Part shown: in pieces, positions 14,889 to 25,910 of the stretch
How the letters are laid out: the number at the start of each line of letters is the position of its first letter
How positions within the stretch are numbered: position 1 is the stretch's first letter
From: DAORIO01 sp964384645
Lineage (GTDB): Bacteria; Patescibacteriota; Minisyncoccia; Phycocordibacterales; UBA9973
Assembly: GCA_964384645.1 (NCBI GenBank)
Contig: CAYLKL010000004.1
Span: 1-64,000, forward strand
Direction: 5' to 3'
DNA length: 64,000 nt
Made by a program: the position numbers and the translations under genes
Notes under the pieces: model-generated
Told to the model about the DNA's origin: nothing
Seen by the model: the letters and a program-made list of their open reading frames with translations, nothing else
Database searches by the model: none

Positions 14889-14954
14889 GTTTTTAAAATT
14901 TATTATTTAATGAATAATTTATTATTTAATGCGTGTGCGCGGTTGTCGTATTCG

Positions 14955-14963
14955 TGGTAGAAT
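14955..14963 (+). promoter_or_regulatory. Extended -10 of secA, near-leaderless
   Basis: TGG-TAGAAT with 8 nt to ATG 14972. The more upstream in-frame start at 14933 would lie before the promoter. Confidence 0.7.
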
Positions 14964-14971
14964 CCCGAAAT

Positions 14972-17428
14972 ATGTCATTTTTTACAAGTATATTTGGTAG
15001 TGCTGATAAAAGCTTTATAAATAAAGCTCAAAAAACAGTAGAAAAAATAAATTCTTTTGAAGCAGGGCTAAAATTGCTTTCTGACGAAGAACTTAAGGTA
15101 AAAACACAAGAATTCAAAAAACGTCTCTCTGGCGGGGAATCTTTAGTTGATATTTTACCTGAAGCATATGCTTTAGTAAGAGAAGCTTCTGTTAGAACTT
15201 TGGGGCAACGTCATTATGATGTGCAAATGCTCGGAGGTATTGCGCTTTTTGAGCGAAAAATTGCAGAAATGCGAACTGGAGAAGGAAAAACTTTAGTTGG
15301 GACACTTCCAACATATCTTTTTGCATTGTCTGGTCGCGGAGTGCACGTTGTAACTGTTAATGACTATCTTTCAAAAAGAGACGCGTCTTGGATGGGGCAG
15401 ATTTTTGATTTTCTTGGTCTTACTGTTGGTGTAATTAATTCTCAAACAACTTCTTATAAATATGACCCAACTCACAAAGAGTCAGACGCTGAGCGTGATA
15501 TAGAGGGAGGCTTTAAGGTTGAATATGATTTTCTAAAACCGTGTTCTAGGGGAGAATCTTACAAGTGTGATATTACTTATGGAACAAATAATGAATTTGG
15601 TTTTGATTATTTGCGCGACAATCTTGCTCGTCGAGCAGAAGACATTGTTCAAAGAGAGCATTATTTTGCTCTTGTTGATGAAATAGACTCTATATTAATA
15701 GACGAAGCTCGAACTCCACTTATTATTGCTGGAAATGCAGGGGAATCTCAGTCTTTTTATAAACAATTTGCAGGTGTCGCTAGATCTCTTATAGAAGGTG
15801 AAGATTATACAAAAGATGAAAAGCATCGCTCTATTGCAATGACTGATAAAGGAATAGAAAAAGCAGAAAAGATTTTAGGAATCGACAATATTTATTCCGA
15901 AAAAGGAGTTAAGTATGTTCATTTCTTGGAAACAGCTGTTAGAGCTAAGGCTTTATTCGTCAAAGACAAAGAATATGTAGTTCAAAATGGAGAAGTTGTA
16001 ATCGTGGATACTTTTACAGGGCGACTTCAACCTGGGCGACGTTGGAACGAAGGACTTCATCAAGCTATTGAAGCAAAAGAAGGTGTAACCATAAAAGAAG
16101 AAACTAGAGCCATTGCTTCTATTACATATCAAAATTACTTTAAGTTTTATGAAAATCTTTCTGGTATGACTGGAACCGCAAAGACATCAGAAGAAGAGTT
16201 TCAAAAGGTTTATCGATTAGATGTTGTTTCTATTCCAACACACAGAACAATTCAAAGAATCGATCATAATGATCTAATATATAAAACTGAAAAAGGTAAA
16301 TTTATTGCGATTGCTAAAAAGGTTAAAGAATTAAATGAAAAAGGTCAGCCTGTTTTGTTGGGAACTGCTTCAGTTGAAAAAAATGAATTACTCTCTGCTT
16401 ATTTGAAAAACGAAGGCGTAATGCATGAAGTTTTGAATGCAAAAAATCACGAAAGAGAAGGAGACATTATTGCTGATGCTGGAGGCAAAGGCTCTGTTGT
16501 TGTTGCAACAAACATGGCTGGTCGTGGAGTGGATATAAAACTTGGCGGAAAAAATGCAACAAAAGAGCAATCTGAAGAAATAAAATCTTTGGGAGGTCTA
16601 TTTGTTTTAGGTACTGAGCGTCACGAAGCACGAAGAATTGATAATCAGCTTAGAGGGCGTGCTGGACGACAAGGGGATCCGGGAGAAACTCAGTTTTTTG
16701 TATCACTCGATGATGACTTGATGAGAGTTTTTGGAGGAGATTCTGTAAAAAATATGCTCACAAAGCTTGGAATGCCAGAAGATCAACCAATTGAAAATAG
16801 ATTTATTTCAAACTCACTAGAAAAAGCTCAAGCTAGAATTGAAGGTTTTAACTTTGATTCAAGAAAACATACTCTCGAATATGATAATGTTTTAAATCAA
16901 CAAAGAGAATCTATTTATAAAAGAAGAAGAACAATGCTCAAAAGTACAAACGAAGAAGTTTGTGAGTATTTGTTAGGGACATTTTCAGTAGAATCAGATA
17001 CTGTTAGTAATTTGGAAAAGATTTTAAAATATCCAGAAGTTGTAAAGTCGTTACGTGCTGGAGTTTTGCAAATTACAGATATGTTGTGGATGGAGCATAT
17101 AGAATCAATGGATTATATGCGTTCTTCTGTGAATTTACGCTCTTTTGGCGGGCATGACCCTCTAATAGAGTACAAAAAAGAAGGACTTGGAATGTTTAAA
17201 AGCATGGAAGATAGATTTCATCACGAACTTCGAGCTGTTATAAATCAGTTGGCTGAGCTTGAGTCTAAAAACCAAATACAAAAAGTAGTAGAAGATGTTT
17301 CTAATCAGGCAGTTGAGCCAAAAAATGAAAATTTGAACAATTCAAAATTTGAAGGTGCTAATAGAAATGATCCATGTCCATGTGGAAGCGGAAAGAAATT
17401 TAAAAAGTGTCACGGGGTCAACTTGTAA
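14972..17428 (+). CDS. secA: Protein translocase ATPase SecA
   Basis: Motor ATPase that drives preproteins through SecYEG; 818 aa. Begins MSFFTSIFGS. Walker A is MRTGEGKT (100-107) and motif II is DEIDSILIDEARTPL. The preprotein-binding and helical scaffold regions are complete (GRLQPGRRWNEGLHQAIEAKEG; GRAGRQGDPGETQFF). The C-terminus keeps the zinc-binding SEC-C motif CPCGSGKKFKKCHG. A 40-residue insertion-like stretch with two cysteines (PCSRGESYKC) lies before the conserved ITYGTNNEFGFDYLRDN. It heads a long co-directional run of exported-protein genes. Confidence 0.98.
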   Translation: MSFFTSIFGSADKSFINKAQKTVEKINSFEAGLKLLSDEELKVKTQEFKKRLSGGESLVDILPEAYALVREASVRTLGQRHYDVQMLGGIALFERKIAEMRTGEGKTLVGTLPTYLFALSGRGVHVVTVNDYLSKRDASWMGQIFDFLGLTVGVINSQTTSYKYDPTHKESDAERDIEGGFKVEYDFLKPCSRGESYKCDITYGTNNEFGFDYLRDNLARRAEDIVQREHYFALVDEIDSILIDEARTPLIIAGNAGESQSFYKQFAGVARSLIEGEDYTKDEKHRSIAMTDKGIEKAEKILGIDNIYSEKGVKYVHFLETAVRAKALFVKDKEYVVQNGEVVIVDTFTGRLQPGRRWNEGLHQAIEAKEGVTIKEETRAIASITYQNYFKFYENLSGMTGTAKTSEEEFQKVYRLDVVSIPTHRTIQRIDHNDLIYKTEKGKFIAIAKKVKELNEKGQPVLLGTASVEKNELLSAYLKNEGVMHEVLNAKNHEREGDIIADAGGKGSVVVATNMAGRGVDIKLGGKNATKEQSEEIKSLGGLFVLGTERHEARRIDNQLRGRAGRQGDPGETQFFVSLDDDLMRVFGGDSVKNMLTKLGMPEDQPIENRFISNSLEKAQARIEGFNFDSRKHTLEYDNVLNQQRESIYKRRRTMLKSTNEEVCEYLLGTFSVESDTVSNLEKILKYPEVVKSLRAGVLQITDMLWMEHIESMDYMRSSVNLRSFGGHDPLIEYKKEGLGMFKSMEDRFHHELRAVINQLAELESKNQIQKVVEDVSNQAVEPKNENLNNSKFEGANRNDPCPCGSGKKFKKCHGVNL

Positions 17429-17463
17429 TCCACTAAATAAACAGCGTTTCGAAACTTACAGCG

Positions 17464-17472
17464 TGATATAAT
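17464..17472 (+). promoter_or_regulatory. Extended -10, near-leaderless
   Basis: TGA-TATAAT with 8 nt to ATG 17481. Confidence 0.7.
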
Positions 17473-17480
17473 TTTTTATA

Positions 17481-19721
17481 ATGTCACGAAAACTAAAAGA
17501 AAAGAAAGACATTTATATACAAGAGGAAATACCACCAGAAAATCTCATACCGGAAGAAAACATTTTGTCTCTTAGAAAAAAGGAGTGGGTAATTCGAATT
17601 GATCCAAAACAGATCAAAGATTTTTTGTATTTACATAAACACACTTTAATTTTTATATTTACTTTTTTTACAGCCTGCGCTTTTATAATAAGCACTTCTT
17701 CAACTAATGCATCTGTCACCACGTTTTATCCAGGAACTTGTCTTGGTGGTTGGCAAAATGTTGAAAATGCGACTGGTGAACCAAGCGTAGAAGACCCAGA
17801 AAGAAAAGAAAGTTTTACAAAAGAAAACTCTGCTGTTTTTGAAAATTCTAACGAAGAAATATTTTGTGGTGATTTTAAGGGTTTAATACCAGAAGATAGT
17901 GAACCTAAAAGATTTGTACTATCTTTTAATTGGTCATATGACTATGGTGAAATAAAGCACGATGACCCATTAATCTCTGGGCAAGAGATAGAGATAAAAC
18001 AGGGAGATTTAAGTGATGACGGAAATGAAAAAGAAACTCAAGAAGAAGTCACAGAAGATCCTATTAAAGAGTCAAAAGAAGAGACTATTAAACTCGATGA
18101 AGTAAAAGAAGAGCCCGCTATTGAAAATATAAATGAAAACAAAGCGGAAGAGACCACTTCTTTTTTAAGAAATATTTTCTCTATTGCTCATGCCCAAGAA
18201 GAGGTAAGTCCTGAACCGGAACCATCGTCTCCTGAACCAGAACCAGAGCCAGAGCCAGAACCAGCGCCAGTAGTTGAGTCAGAACCCGAAATTGTTTCTG
18301 ATATTCAAACTAAAGAAAATTCTATCGAAGAACCCGTTTCTTCAGAAGAAGTTGTTTCAGACCAGCCTACTAATGACACAGGTTCATCACAAGGCGGAGG
18401 GTCTACTTCAGAAGATAACGAAGAAGAAGTTCTAAATGTTAATAATGAAGAGGGTGAATCAAAAGAAGAAGAAATTGAAACATCTCCAAATGATATATTT
18501 GAAGTTGTTTATACATTAGACGGCGAGACTTGGGATGTTTTAGGAAGAGTTAGGAAAGATAAATGGCAAGAATCTAGCTTTGAAATACCTTATGAAAAAA
18601 TTACTAGTTGGGATGACTTATCAAAGCTACAGATTAGACTTAAGGTTTTACCGTCTTTTGATTCTATGCCAATAGTTTATTTGGATGCAATTTCTTTGGA
18701 TGTCGAATATGCTGATTTGAATGTCGAAATAGAAACAATCGATTTTAATGACATTGTTCACACTGTTGAGTCTCCAGATATGTTTGTTTTTCTTGCAAAA
18801 AAAGAAAATAAATATGGAATTTGGGTTTTAGATAAAAAATTAATTGGAAAACCAGAAGAAAATTTACTTAAATTGGAAACAGTGGGTGTTTTACCATTTG
18901 AGCCAGTAGTAAAAGATAGGATTATTTTTTGGGTTGTAGGTGATCCTCAAACTCCAGTTGAAGAAGTTGTAAGTGAAATTGTTCCAGATTCTGTTGATGA
19001 ATATTTAAATAGTGATCCTGCGGTAGAAAGTATAATTTCAACAACAGAAGAGGCTGAAATTATTGATGAAAATACAGTCACTCAAGAAGAATTGGTCGAC
19101 AGCAACATTAACACTGAAACAGAAGAGGAGGTTGTTTTACCAATAGATACAATTGATTCACTTGAAGAGTCAGAAATTGTTGATGATCAAATCACAGAAG
19201 TTTTTGATGGGCAAAAGCCAACAGCAATTGTTGGTTTTAGAGAGGATATTGGATATATATCTCAAACTATTTTAAATATATCAAACAAAGAAAATTGGCT
19301 TAATTTTGAAGAATACGCAGTTGCGTGGCAAAATGGTTCTTTCTTAATTTTTGATAAAATTAATTCTATTACAACGGTTTTTGATTCTTTGTATGTAAAT
19401 AAGAGTACTCCAAATGTTTTACCTAAAACTTTTAGAGAGTGGATTGTCCATATTCCAGAATTTGATGAAAAAGAGGACGAAGTTGAGGTGTATGACTCAG
19501 AGGATTCTGTAAATAGTTCTAGTTCTCAAGATTTAAATGAGGGTGATATTTTGGAAAATAAAGATACTAGTGACTCTGAAGAAACGGGCATAACAGAAAA
19601 TGACGAAATTGAAGTAATAAATGTTGATGTAGTTGACGGGGAAGAGAAAACAGTAGAAAAAATTGAATCAGTAGAAAACAATATTGAGCAAGAAAATACA
19701 GTTTCAGAAATATCATTATGA
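17481..19721 (+). CDS. Large membrane-anchored PE-rich surface protein
   Basis: 746 aa. A cytoplasmic N-terminus of about 50 residues, one membrane segment (LIFIFTFFTACAFIIS) and a long acidic exterior. A beta-sandwich-like domain appears interrupted: its first part (GTCLGGWQNVENATG to SFNWSYDYGEI) and second part (VVYTLDGETWDVLGRV to LDAISLDVEYADL) are separated by about 170 residues of low complexity, including a Pro-Glu repeat near residues 245-260. A second globular region (residues about 420-670) precedes an acidic C-terminus. The stop overlaps the next start (ATGA), so it is translationally coupled to the giant repeat protein. Confidence 0.8.
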   Translation: MSRKLKEKKDIYIQEEIPPENLIPEENILSLRKKEWVIRIDPKQIKDFLYLHKHTLIFIFTFFTACAFIISTSSTNASVTTFYPGTCLGGWQNVENATGEPSVEDPERKESFTKENSAVFENSNEEIFCGDFKGLIPEDSEPKRFVLSFNWSYDYGEIKHDDPLISGQEIEIKQGDLSDDGNEKETQEEVTEDPIKESKEETIKLDEVKEEPAIENINENKAEETTSFLRNIFSIAHAQEEVSPEPEPSSPEPEPEPEPEPAPVVESEPEIVSDIQTKENSIEEPVSSEEVVSDQPTNDTGSSQGGGSTSEDNEEEVLNVNNEEGESKEEEIETSPNDIFEVVYTLDGETWDVLGRVRKDKWQESSFEIPYEKITSWDDLSKLQIRLKVLPSFDSMPIVYLDAISLDVEYADLNVEIETIDFNDIVHTVESPDMFVFLAKKENKYGIWVLDKKLIGKPEENLLKLETVGVLPFEPVVKDRIIFWVVGDPQTPVEEVVSEIVPDSVDEYLNSDPAVESIISTTEEAEIIDENTVTQEELVDSNINTETEEEVVLPIDTIDSLEESEIVDDQITEVFDGQKPTAIVGFREDIGYISQTILNISNKENWLNFEEYAVAWQNGSFLIFDKINSITTVFDSLYVNKSTPNVLPKTFREWIVHIPEFDEKEDEVEVYDSEDSVNSSSSQDLNEGDILENKDTSDSEETGITENDEIEVINVDVVDGEEKTVEKIESVENNIEQENTVSEISL

Positions 19722-22700
19722 AAATAATTGGTTACTTAAAATACATAATAAAAAAATTCCCACGATATGCTTCTGTGTTCTTTTTGATATTGTCAGTTAC
19801 TATTTTAAACAGCGCTAATATTTTTATTGGCAAATTGATAGTAAAAGAAACACCAAAAGCAGAAGCAGGTTTTTATCAGTACTCGGCAACTAGCGGAAAC
19901 GTTGTTTTAGGTACAGCTGTTGCAAATTCTGCAACACAAGTTGCGTCTTTTAAGGGTACTGTGGCAACAGATAACATATTTTGGTCAAATGCCGGAACCA
20001 CAACTGGTTTTAATATACAGCTTGCTTTTGAAAATATAGTTTACAATGGGGCAAATAAAATTATTGTAACTACGGAGTCAAAAAATGCTTCAGGTTCAAG
20101 AGCTTATTTTGTTCAAATATGTGATTGGACAAATGCTACGAGTGTTAATAATGCAGCAGACGCGCAGTGTACCGGTGGTGGCTGGAGAACACTAAACTAT
20201 CCATTTGGAACTGCATTTACAAACAACACTGACACGACTACTACTTTTGAAATTTATAATGGATTTTTTTATACAGGTTCAACTCCTGGAACGAGTATTA
20301 ACACTCCTTTGCAAGATTTTGTTTCAGGAAATACAATTCTTCTTAGGTATTACTCTTCAGTAAACTCTTTGATTAACTTCGATATTGACCGTGCTCAGAT
20401 TGAAATCGGTTATGATTCTCAGTATTATCCATCAGATTTTTCAAAAAATGGTTCGTATTCTGGTGCGACTACTAATTTTTACAAAACATTAATGAGCTCA
20501 GATAATGCTCGTATGAGTATGACAAACCAAGCGGGAGCGGCTATGGATATTGATTATACTTTTAAGGGCGTAGAAACTTTTCCTGGAGCAAATACTATTT
20601 TTGTTTCTTGTGAGTGCGCATATGTATCTTCTCCTGTTATGACTTACAATGTTGCTGTTTATAATTATACAACTCCCGGATGGGAGGATTTACATTCTGG
20701 ACAAATTACCGCAGGTGGAACGAATGCAGATCAGTTTAATTATTTCGCAAAAAATAACACTACACTTTCTGATTATATTTCTGGAGGCGAAATGCTCATT
20801 CGTGTATATAGCACGGTTACCGGAACTCAAACATTTCAAATTGACCAATTATATATTGTAATTGGAGCAACAACCGAAAGCGCAACGGGATCAGAAGTTT
20901 CTTATGGTGACGATAATGCAACTGACGCAACTGCAACACAGACAGTTGACGCACTTTCTGCAACAGATACAAGTGGTGCTGATTGGGAAGTTGGGACTTG
21001 TTTAAATACAACTTCACCGTGTGCTTCTACTCCATATAACACAGATAGAGTTGGAACTATCGGAACAAACCACGCTGCATCTTACAATTTAACAATTGAC
21101 GCAGGGGAACCAACCAATGCAGAAATTACAGCAATGAGATTGATATCTAGACACAGAAGCAATAGTACAACAATGACAGTACAAACTAGTATATTAGATA
21201 ATTCAGGTCACTCTAGTGGACAAACTGTTTCGGGTTCGTGGACAACTGTCGGTGTTACAAGTGCTTCTACAAACTATGTTTTAGGGAATACATTACTTCA
21301 AGTAAATCCAGAAGATCATTTGGATCATGATAATAATAAAATTAAAGTTCGTATAAAAACAGTGGTGAGCACTCAAACTACAGGAATTACTGTTAATTGG
21401 GATTTTGCTATGATTGCTCTTCGTTGGGTGAATGACCCAAATGATCGAGGTACAACTGATTCTCAGTATATACCAACAGGTGGAGGGTTGGTTTTGGGTA
21501 CGGCCGATGCTATTAGTGCCACAAATATGGCGACGTGGCGTGGCGCACTTGCTACAGACAACGTTTATTGGTCAAACGATGGAACCACAACGGGGCTTAA
21601 TGTTTACTTGGATGTAGGAAATGTTGTACTAAGTAATGCAAACAAAATTATTATTGTTTCAGAACAAAAAAATGTAACGACGGCAAGATTATTTGTTTTG
21701 CAAATTTGTGATTGGCAGGACGCAACTGATGTCAATCATACTGCAGATACCGAGTGTACAGGTGGTGGTTGGCGAACTCTTCATATACCAACCACTGGCT
21801 CTTCAGAAACCACTGACACCACTAAAACAATAGATATTTGGAACGGCTATTTTCAATCTGGGTCAAACCCCGGTTCGCCAATAGACACACCTCTTACTAA
21901 TTTTATAAACAATGGAACAATTAGAATTAGATATTACTCATCAGTAAACTCTAACGCTCAATTTGATATAGATAGACTTATGATTGAGCTTGCTGTTGAC
22001 CCTGTTTATTATCCAAGTGCGTATACAAAACAAAATTCTTGGGCTGGTAATTTCGCAAATGCCATAAACTATACAGCATTGTCTGATAATAACCGTATTA
22101 CATTTACAAATCAGACCCCAAACCCAATGGATGGCTATTTTGAGTTTAATAATATTGAAACTTATTCAGACGCAAATAGTATTTTTGTATACATGGAAGG
22201 TGCCTATGTCTCTTCAACATTAATGACTTATAATTTAGCAATTTACAATTATAATTCGTCTTCTTGGGAAGATTTACACACAGGACAAATTACTGCTACT
22301 GGTTCTAATTCTGAGCAAGCAAATTATTTTGCAAAAAATAATGTAACACTATCTGATTATATTTCTGCGGGAAATGCAAGAATTCGTTTGTATAGCACAG
22401 TAGCTGGAACACAAACTTTTGGTTTGGACCAACTTTATATAGTAGTTGGTTCAACAAATACTAGTACAAGCTTATCGGAAACAACTTTTGGTGATGACAA
22501 TGCCACAGATGCTTCAAATACTCGTGATGTTGATGCATTAACAACCTCAACCGGTGGAAATACTTGGCAAGTTGCGACATGTTTAAATAACACAGCTCCT
22601 TGTGCAANNNNNNNNNNNNNNNNNNNNNNNNNNNNNNNNNNNNNNNNNNNNNNNNNNNNNNNNNNNNNNNNNNNNNNNNNNNNNNNNNNNNNNNNNNNNN

Positions 22701-23673
22701 NNNNNNNGGTGGAAATACTTGGCAAGTTGCGACATGTTTAAATAACACAGCTCCTTGTGCAACTACTCCATATGCAACAGATTGGGCTGGAACTTGGGGT
22801 ACACATTATTCTGCTTCTCAAAATGTTTCAATGCCAATTACCGTTCCAGATAGCGCAGCTGTTACGGGTGTGTATTATGCTAGTCGTTTCAGAAGTAATA
22901 TAACAACTAATACTGTTGGATTAGGTCTTAAAGATTTTTCTGGACAATTTGCCCCTGGAACAACTTCTGTTACTGGGGGATGGTCTACTGTCGGTGTAAC
23001 AAATGCGCTAACCACTTACACTGTTTCTGCGGGTATTTGGCCGGTTAACCCAACAGATCACGTTGACTTAGATAATAATGTGGTTACATTAAGACTAAGA
23101 ACTTCGGCGTCTACTATTACGAGTACTGTTACTCGTGATTGGGATTTTGCTTTTGCAAGTATTAGATATATTAATATTCCAGTTGAATCAGCGCCAACGG
23201 TTACTTTTTCAATTTCCGATAATACAATTGGTTTCGGAACAATTGACGCTCTTCAAGATAGGTTTGCCACAGGTAACGGTAATGGAACCGCTTCGGAAAC
23301 TGAAGCACATACTATTTCTGCTTCAACAAATGCAACTGGTGGTTATACTATTTTGATAGACGGAGAGACTTTAACAAGTGGTGCAAATACAATAGATGCC
23401 ATTGGTGGAACTAATACTTCTTCTAATTTTGGCACCGAACAATTTGGAATGCGGGCGGTTGCAAGTGGGGGTGACGGGGTGGTGTCTAGTCCATATTCTG
23501 CCAGCGGGTACGCACTAGATACAGCAAGTTTTCCAGACGAACTTGCAACCGACACAACAGGAACTGAAGACGTTACAACTTATTCTGTGCGTTATGTTGC
23601 AAATATTCCTGCTGATCAAGTTGCGGGTATTTATACTTCAACTATTACATATATTTTGGTTCCAAACTTTTAA
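19718..23673 (+). CDS. Giant secreted repeat protein (interrupted by an assembly gap)
   Basis: An N-terminal membrane or signal segment (SVFFLILSVTILNSANIF) and then tandem copies of a roughly 500-residue unit. Copy landmarks: VLGTAVANSATQVASFKG with ICDWTNATSV and CTGGGWRTLNY in the first; VLGTADAISATNMATWRG with ICDWQDATDV and CTGGGWRTLH in the second. The C-terminal ~160 residues (FSISDNTIGFGTIDAL...) match the C-terminal domain of the next gene. The 100-N gap at 22608-22707 is flanked by the same 55 bases; merging the two copies restores a single frame and gives 1266 aa. Thr/Ser/Asn-rich, probably a surface stalk. Confidence 0.82.
22553..22762 (+). other. Scaffold gap with duplicated flanks
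   Basis: Ns run from 22608 to 22707 (exactly 100). Bases 22553-22607 and 22708-22762 are identical. The two contig ends therefore overlap by 55 bp and the gap is probably not real. Removing 155 nt keeps the reading frame. Confidence 0.85.
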
Positions 23674-23738
23674 AAGAACCTTTATCCACAAGCATATTTT
23701 TTTGTTTAGCTTATAAATATAGTAAAATATATCCGTAT

Positions 23739-24846
23739 ATGATTAAAAATAAAGTTCCTACAAGTAAACTAAAATTATTAACTAGTGTTGTCGTTGTTTT
23801 CTCTTTGGTAGTTTCATCTTTTAGTTTATTTCCTTTAATTTCTAGAGCGGCATCTGTAACTTCTTTTTCGGACACTTTGTCCAGAGTGAAAGAAGGTACT
23901 TTGTCGAGTACTTTGTCGAACCATACTATTATGTTTACTACTCCTACTGGTGTAGCAGGGTCTGCTTTAATTGTTCTAACATTCGATAACTCCACAGCTA
24001 TTCCAGGCGCACTTGATTTCGAAGATATTGATTTTAGTTATGATGCAACTCCTGATGGGATTTGTGAGACAACTGACTCTTGCTGCGGCTCCATCGGGTG
24101 GAACTATGGGGGTGGTGGACACATCATCAACTGTTTTAACTTTTACTAATGGTTCAACAACTATTGCCGCTGGTTCAGAGGTTTGTATTCAAGTTGGAAC
24201 AAATGCAACAGAAGGTGTAACTGGTGTTGAGCAAATAACAAACGGTTCAGCAGGGACAACGCTGTTGACTCTATCAGGAAGCTTTGGAGATTCTGGAACT
24301 GCGGCTATGGCAATTATTGCAGATGACCAAGTTGTTATAACTGCAACAGTAGATCCCACAATATCTTTTTCAATTTCAGATAATACTGTAGGTTTTGGAA
24401 CGCTTGGTTCTGGTGGTGCAAGATGGGCAACAGGTACAACTGGAACAGGTTCAGCTCCTGCAGCATCTTCAGGTGCACACGAATTGTCTATTGGAACAAA
24501 TGCAACTGGTGGCTACGCCATAACTTATAACGGGGCAACTCTAACTTCTGGATTAAATACTATTTCTGCGGCAACAATAACAGGAGATTCTGATGGAACT
24601 CCTGGTTCAGAACAATTTGCACTAGCGATAGCAGACAACGGAGGTAACGTAACTATTCCTTCTGCTTATGATTATGCTTCGAATAATTATAGTTTTGTTG
24701 CGGGAACAACTACAACTTTAGCCTCTGAAACAGTAGCTTCCGCAACTGAAACAATTGATGTTCAATATATTGCAAACATAACTTCTTCAACTGAAGCAGG
24801 TAGTTATTCAACAACTATTACATACACAGCAACTGGTACATTCTAA
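23739..24846 (+). CDS. Secreted WxL-like surface protein, frameshifted
   Basis: The N-terminal frame (from ATG 23739) has a signal peptide (LLTSVVVVFSLVVSSFSLF, then ISRAAS). Near 24075-24085, in ACTGACTCTTGCTGCGG, coding moves by +1 into a second frame that runs to 24846 and contains the rest of the domain. The C-terminal ~160 residues (ISFSISDNTVGFGTLG to TITYTATGTF) match the end of the giant repeat protein, and in architecture they resemble WxL-type wall-binding domains. Either one base was inserted during sequencing or the gene is broken. A TAAAAT at 23723-23728 precedes the ATG by 10 nt. Confidence 0.75.
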
Positions 24847-24863
24847 AATTCTATTTATAATTT

Positions 24864-25907
24864 ATGAATTTAAAACAAAAAAAATACTTAGCAGCAATAA
24901 TACTTTCTAGCGTTTTTTTTATTGCAAATCACGCAAGTGCAATAACTCTTTCGCCTGTTAGAATAGAAGTTTCAGGAGATCCAGGTAGTACTCTTCGTTC
25001 TAATATAAAAATTTTAAATGAAGAAGACGTTGATGTTACTCTATATAAATCAGCAGAAGGTTTTGAAGGTGAGGGTGAGACAGGAACACCAAAATTAAAT
25101 GGCTTAACAGAAGGGTTGCCTTCTTGGATTAGTACAGACGGAGAAGTTCAAGTAAAAGCTGGAGAAGTTTCTGAAATACCTGTTGCTATCGTTATCCCAA
25201 GTGGAACTGAGCCGGGGGGTTATTATGGAGCTTTGTGCTGGAATTCAAACCCGCCAGGTTTAACTGATCCAGGGGTTGCTATTGGTTCCAAAATTTGTTC
25301 AATTGTCTTAGTTAATGTTAATGGTCCAGTAAAAGAAGGTGGTGGAATACTTGATTACTTTTTAACAAAACAAAAAAAATATTATAATGCGTTACCTGTT
25401 TCTTTTACTTATAGATTTCAAAATTCAGGTAATGCTTTGGTAAAACCAGAAGGAGAAATTATTGTAAGGAATATTTTTGGCATAAAAGCCACATCTTTAA
25501 ATGCTAATAATGTTGAGGGAAATGTTTTGCCTAGAGGTGGAATTAGAAAATACGAAGTTTTTTGGTCAAAGGATGCAAGTGATTTTAAAGAAATAGAAGG
25601 CATAAGAGGATTTTTCAATACCGCAAAATATCAGTGGAAAAATTTTGCTTTAGGCCGATTTACAGCTGAATTAAATTTATCTTTTGGTGTTAAGGATAAG
25701 GTAACAGAAACAAAAAAATTATCTTTTTGGGTTATTCCTTGGCAACTACTGATACTGATACTAATACTAATCTTCTTAGTTCTTAATATTTTCAAGAGAA
25801 TTTTAAGATCTTACAATCATTGGGTTATTGAACAAGCTGAAATAGCAATAAAAAAAGAAATGACTGTTAAAAGAAAGAAAAATTCAAAAGAATTGGATCT
25901 GTCTTAA
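24864..25907 (+). CDS. DUF916-like membrane-anchored surface protein
   Basis: 347 aa. A signal peptide (ILSSVFFIANHASA) is followed at once by ITLSPVRIEVSGDPGSTL, the typical start of DUF916/WxL-interacting proteins, and GTEPGGYYGALCW. A second beta domain follows, then a C-terminal membrane helix (LLILILILIFLVLNIF) and a basic tail. In Gram-positives DUF916-type proteins pair with WxL proteins on the cell wall; here it lies 17 nt after a WxL-like gene, so a similar pairing is likely. Family names by eye, not by search. Confidence 0.78.
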   Translation: MNLKQKKYLAAIILSSVFFIANHASAITLSPVRIEVSGDPGSTLRSNIKILNEEDVDVTLYKSAEGFEGEGETGTPKLNGLTEGLPSWISTDGEVQVKAGEVSEIPVAIVIPSGTEPGGYYGALCWNSNPPGLTDPGVAIGSKICSIVLVNVNGPVKEGGGILDYFLTKQKKYYNALPVSFTYRFQNSGNALVKPEGEIIVRNIFGIKATSLNANNVEGNVLPRGGIRKYEVFWSKDASDFKEIEGIRGFFNTAKYQWKNFALGRFTAELNLSFGVKDKVTETKKLSFWVIPWQLLILILILIFLVLNIFKRILRSYNHWVIEQAEIAIKKEMTVKRKKNSKELDLS

Positions 25908-25910
25908 TGA

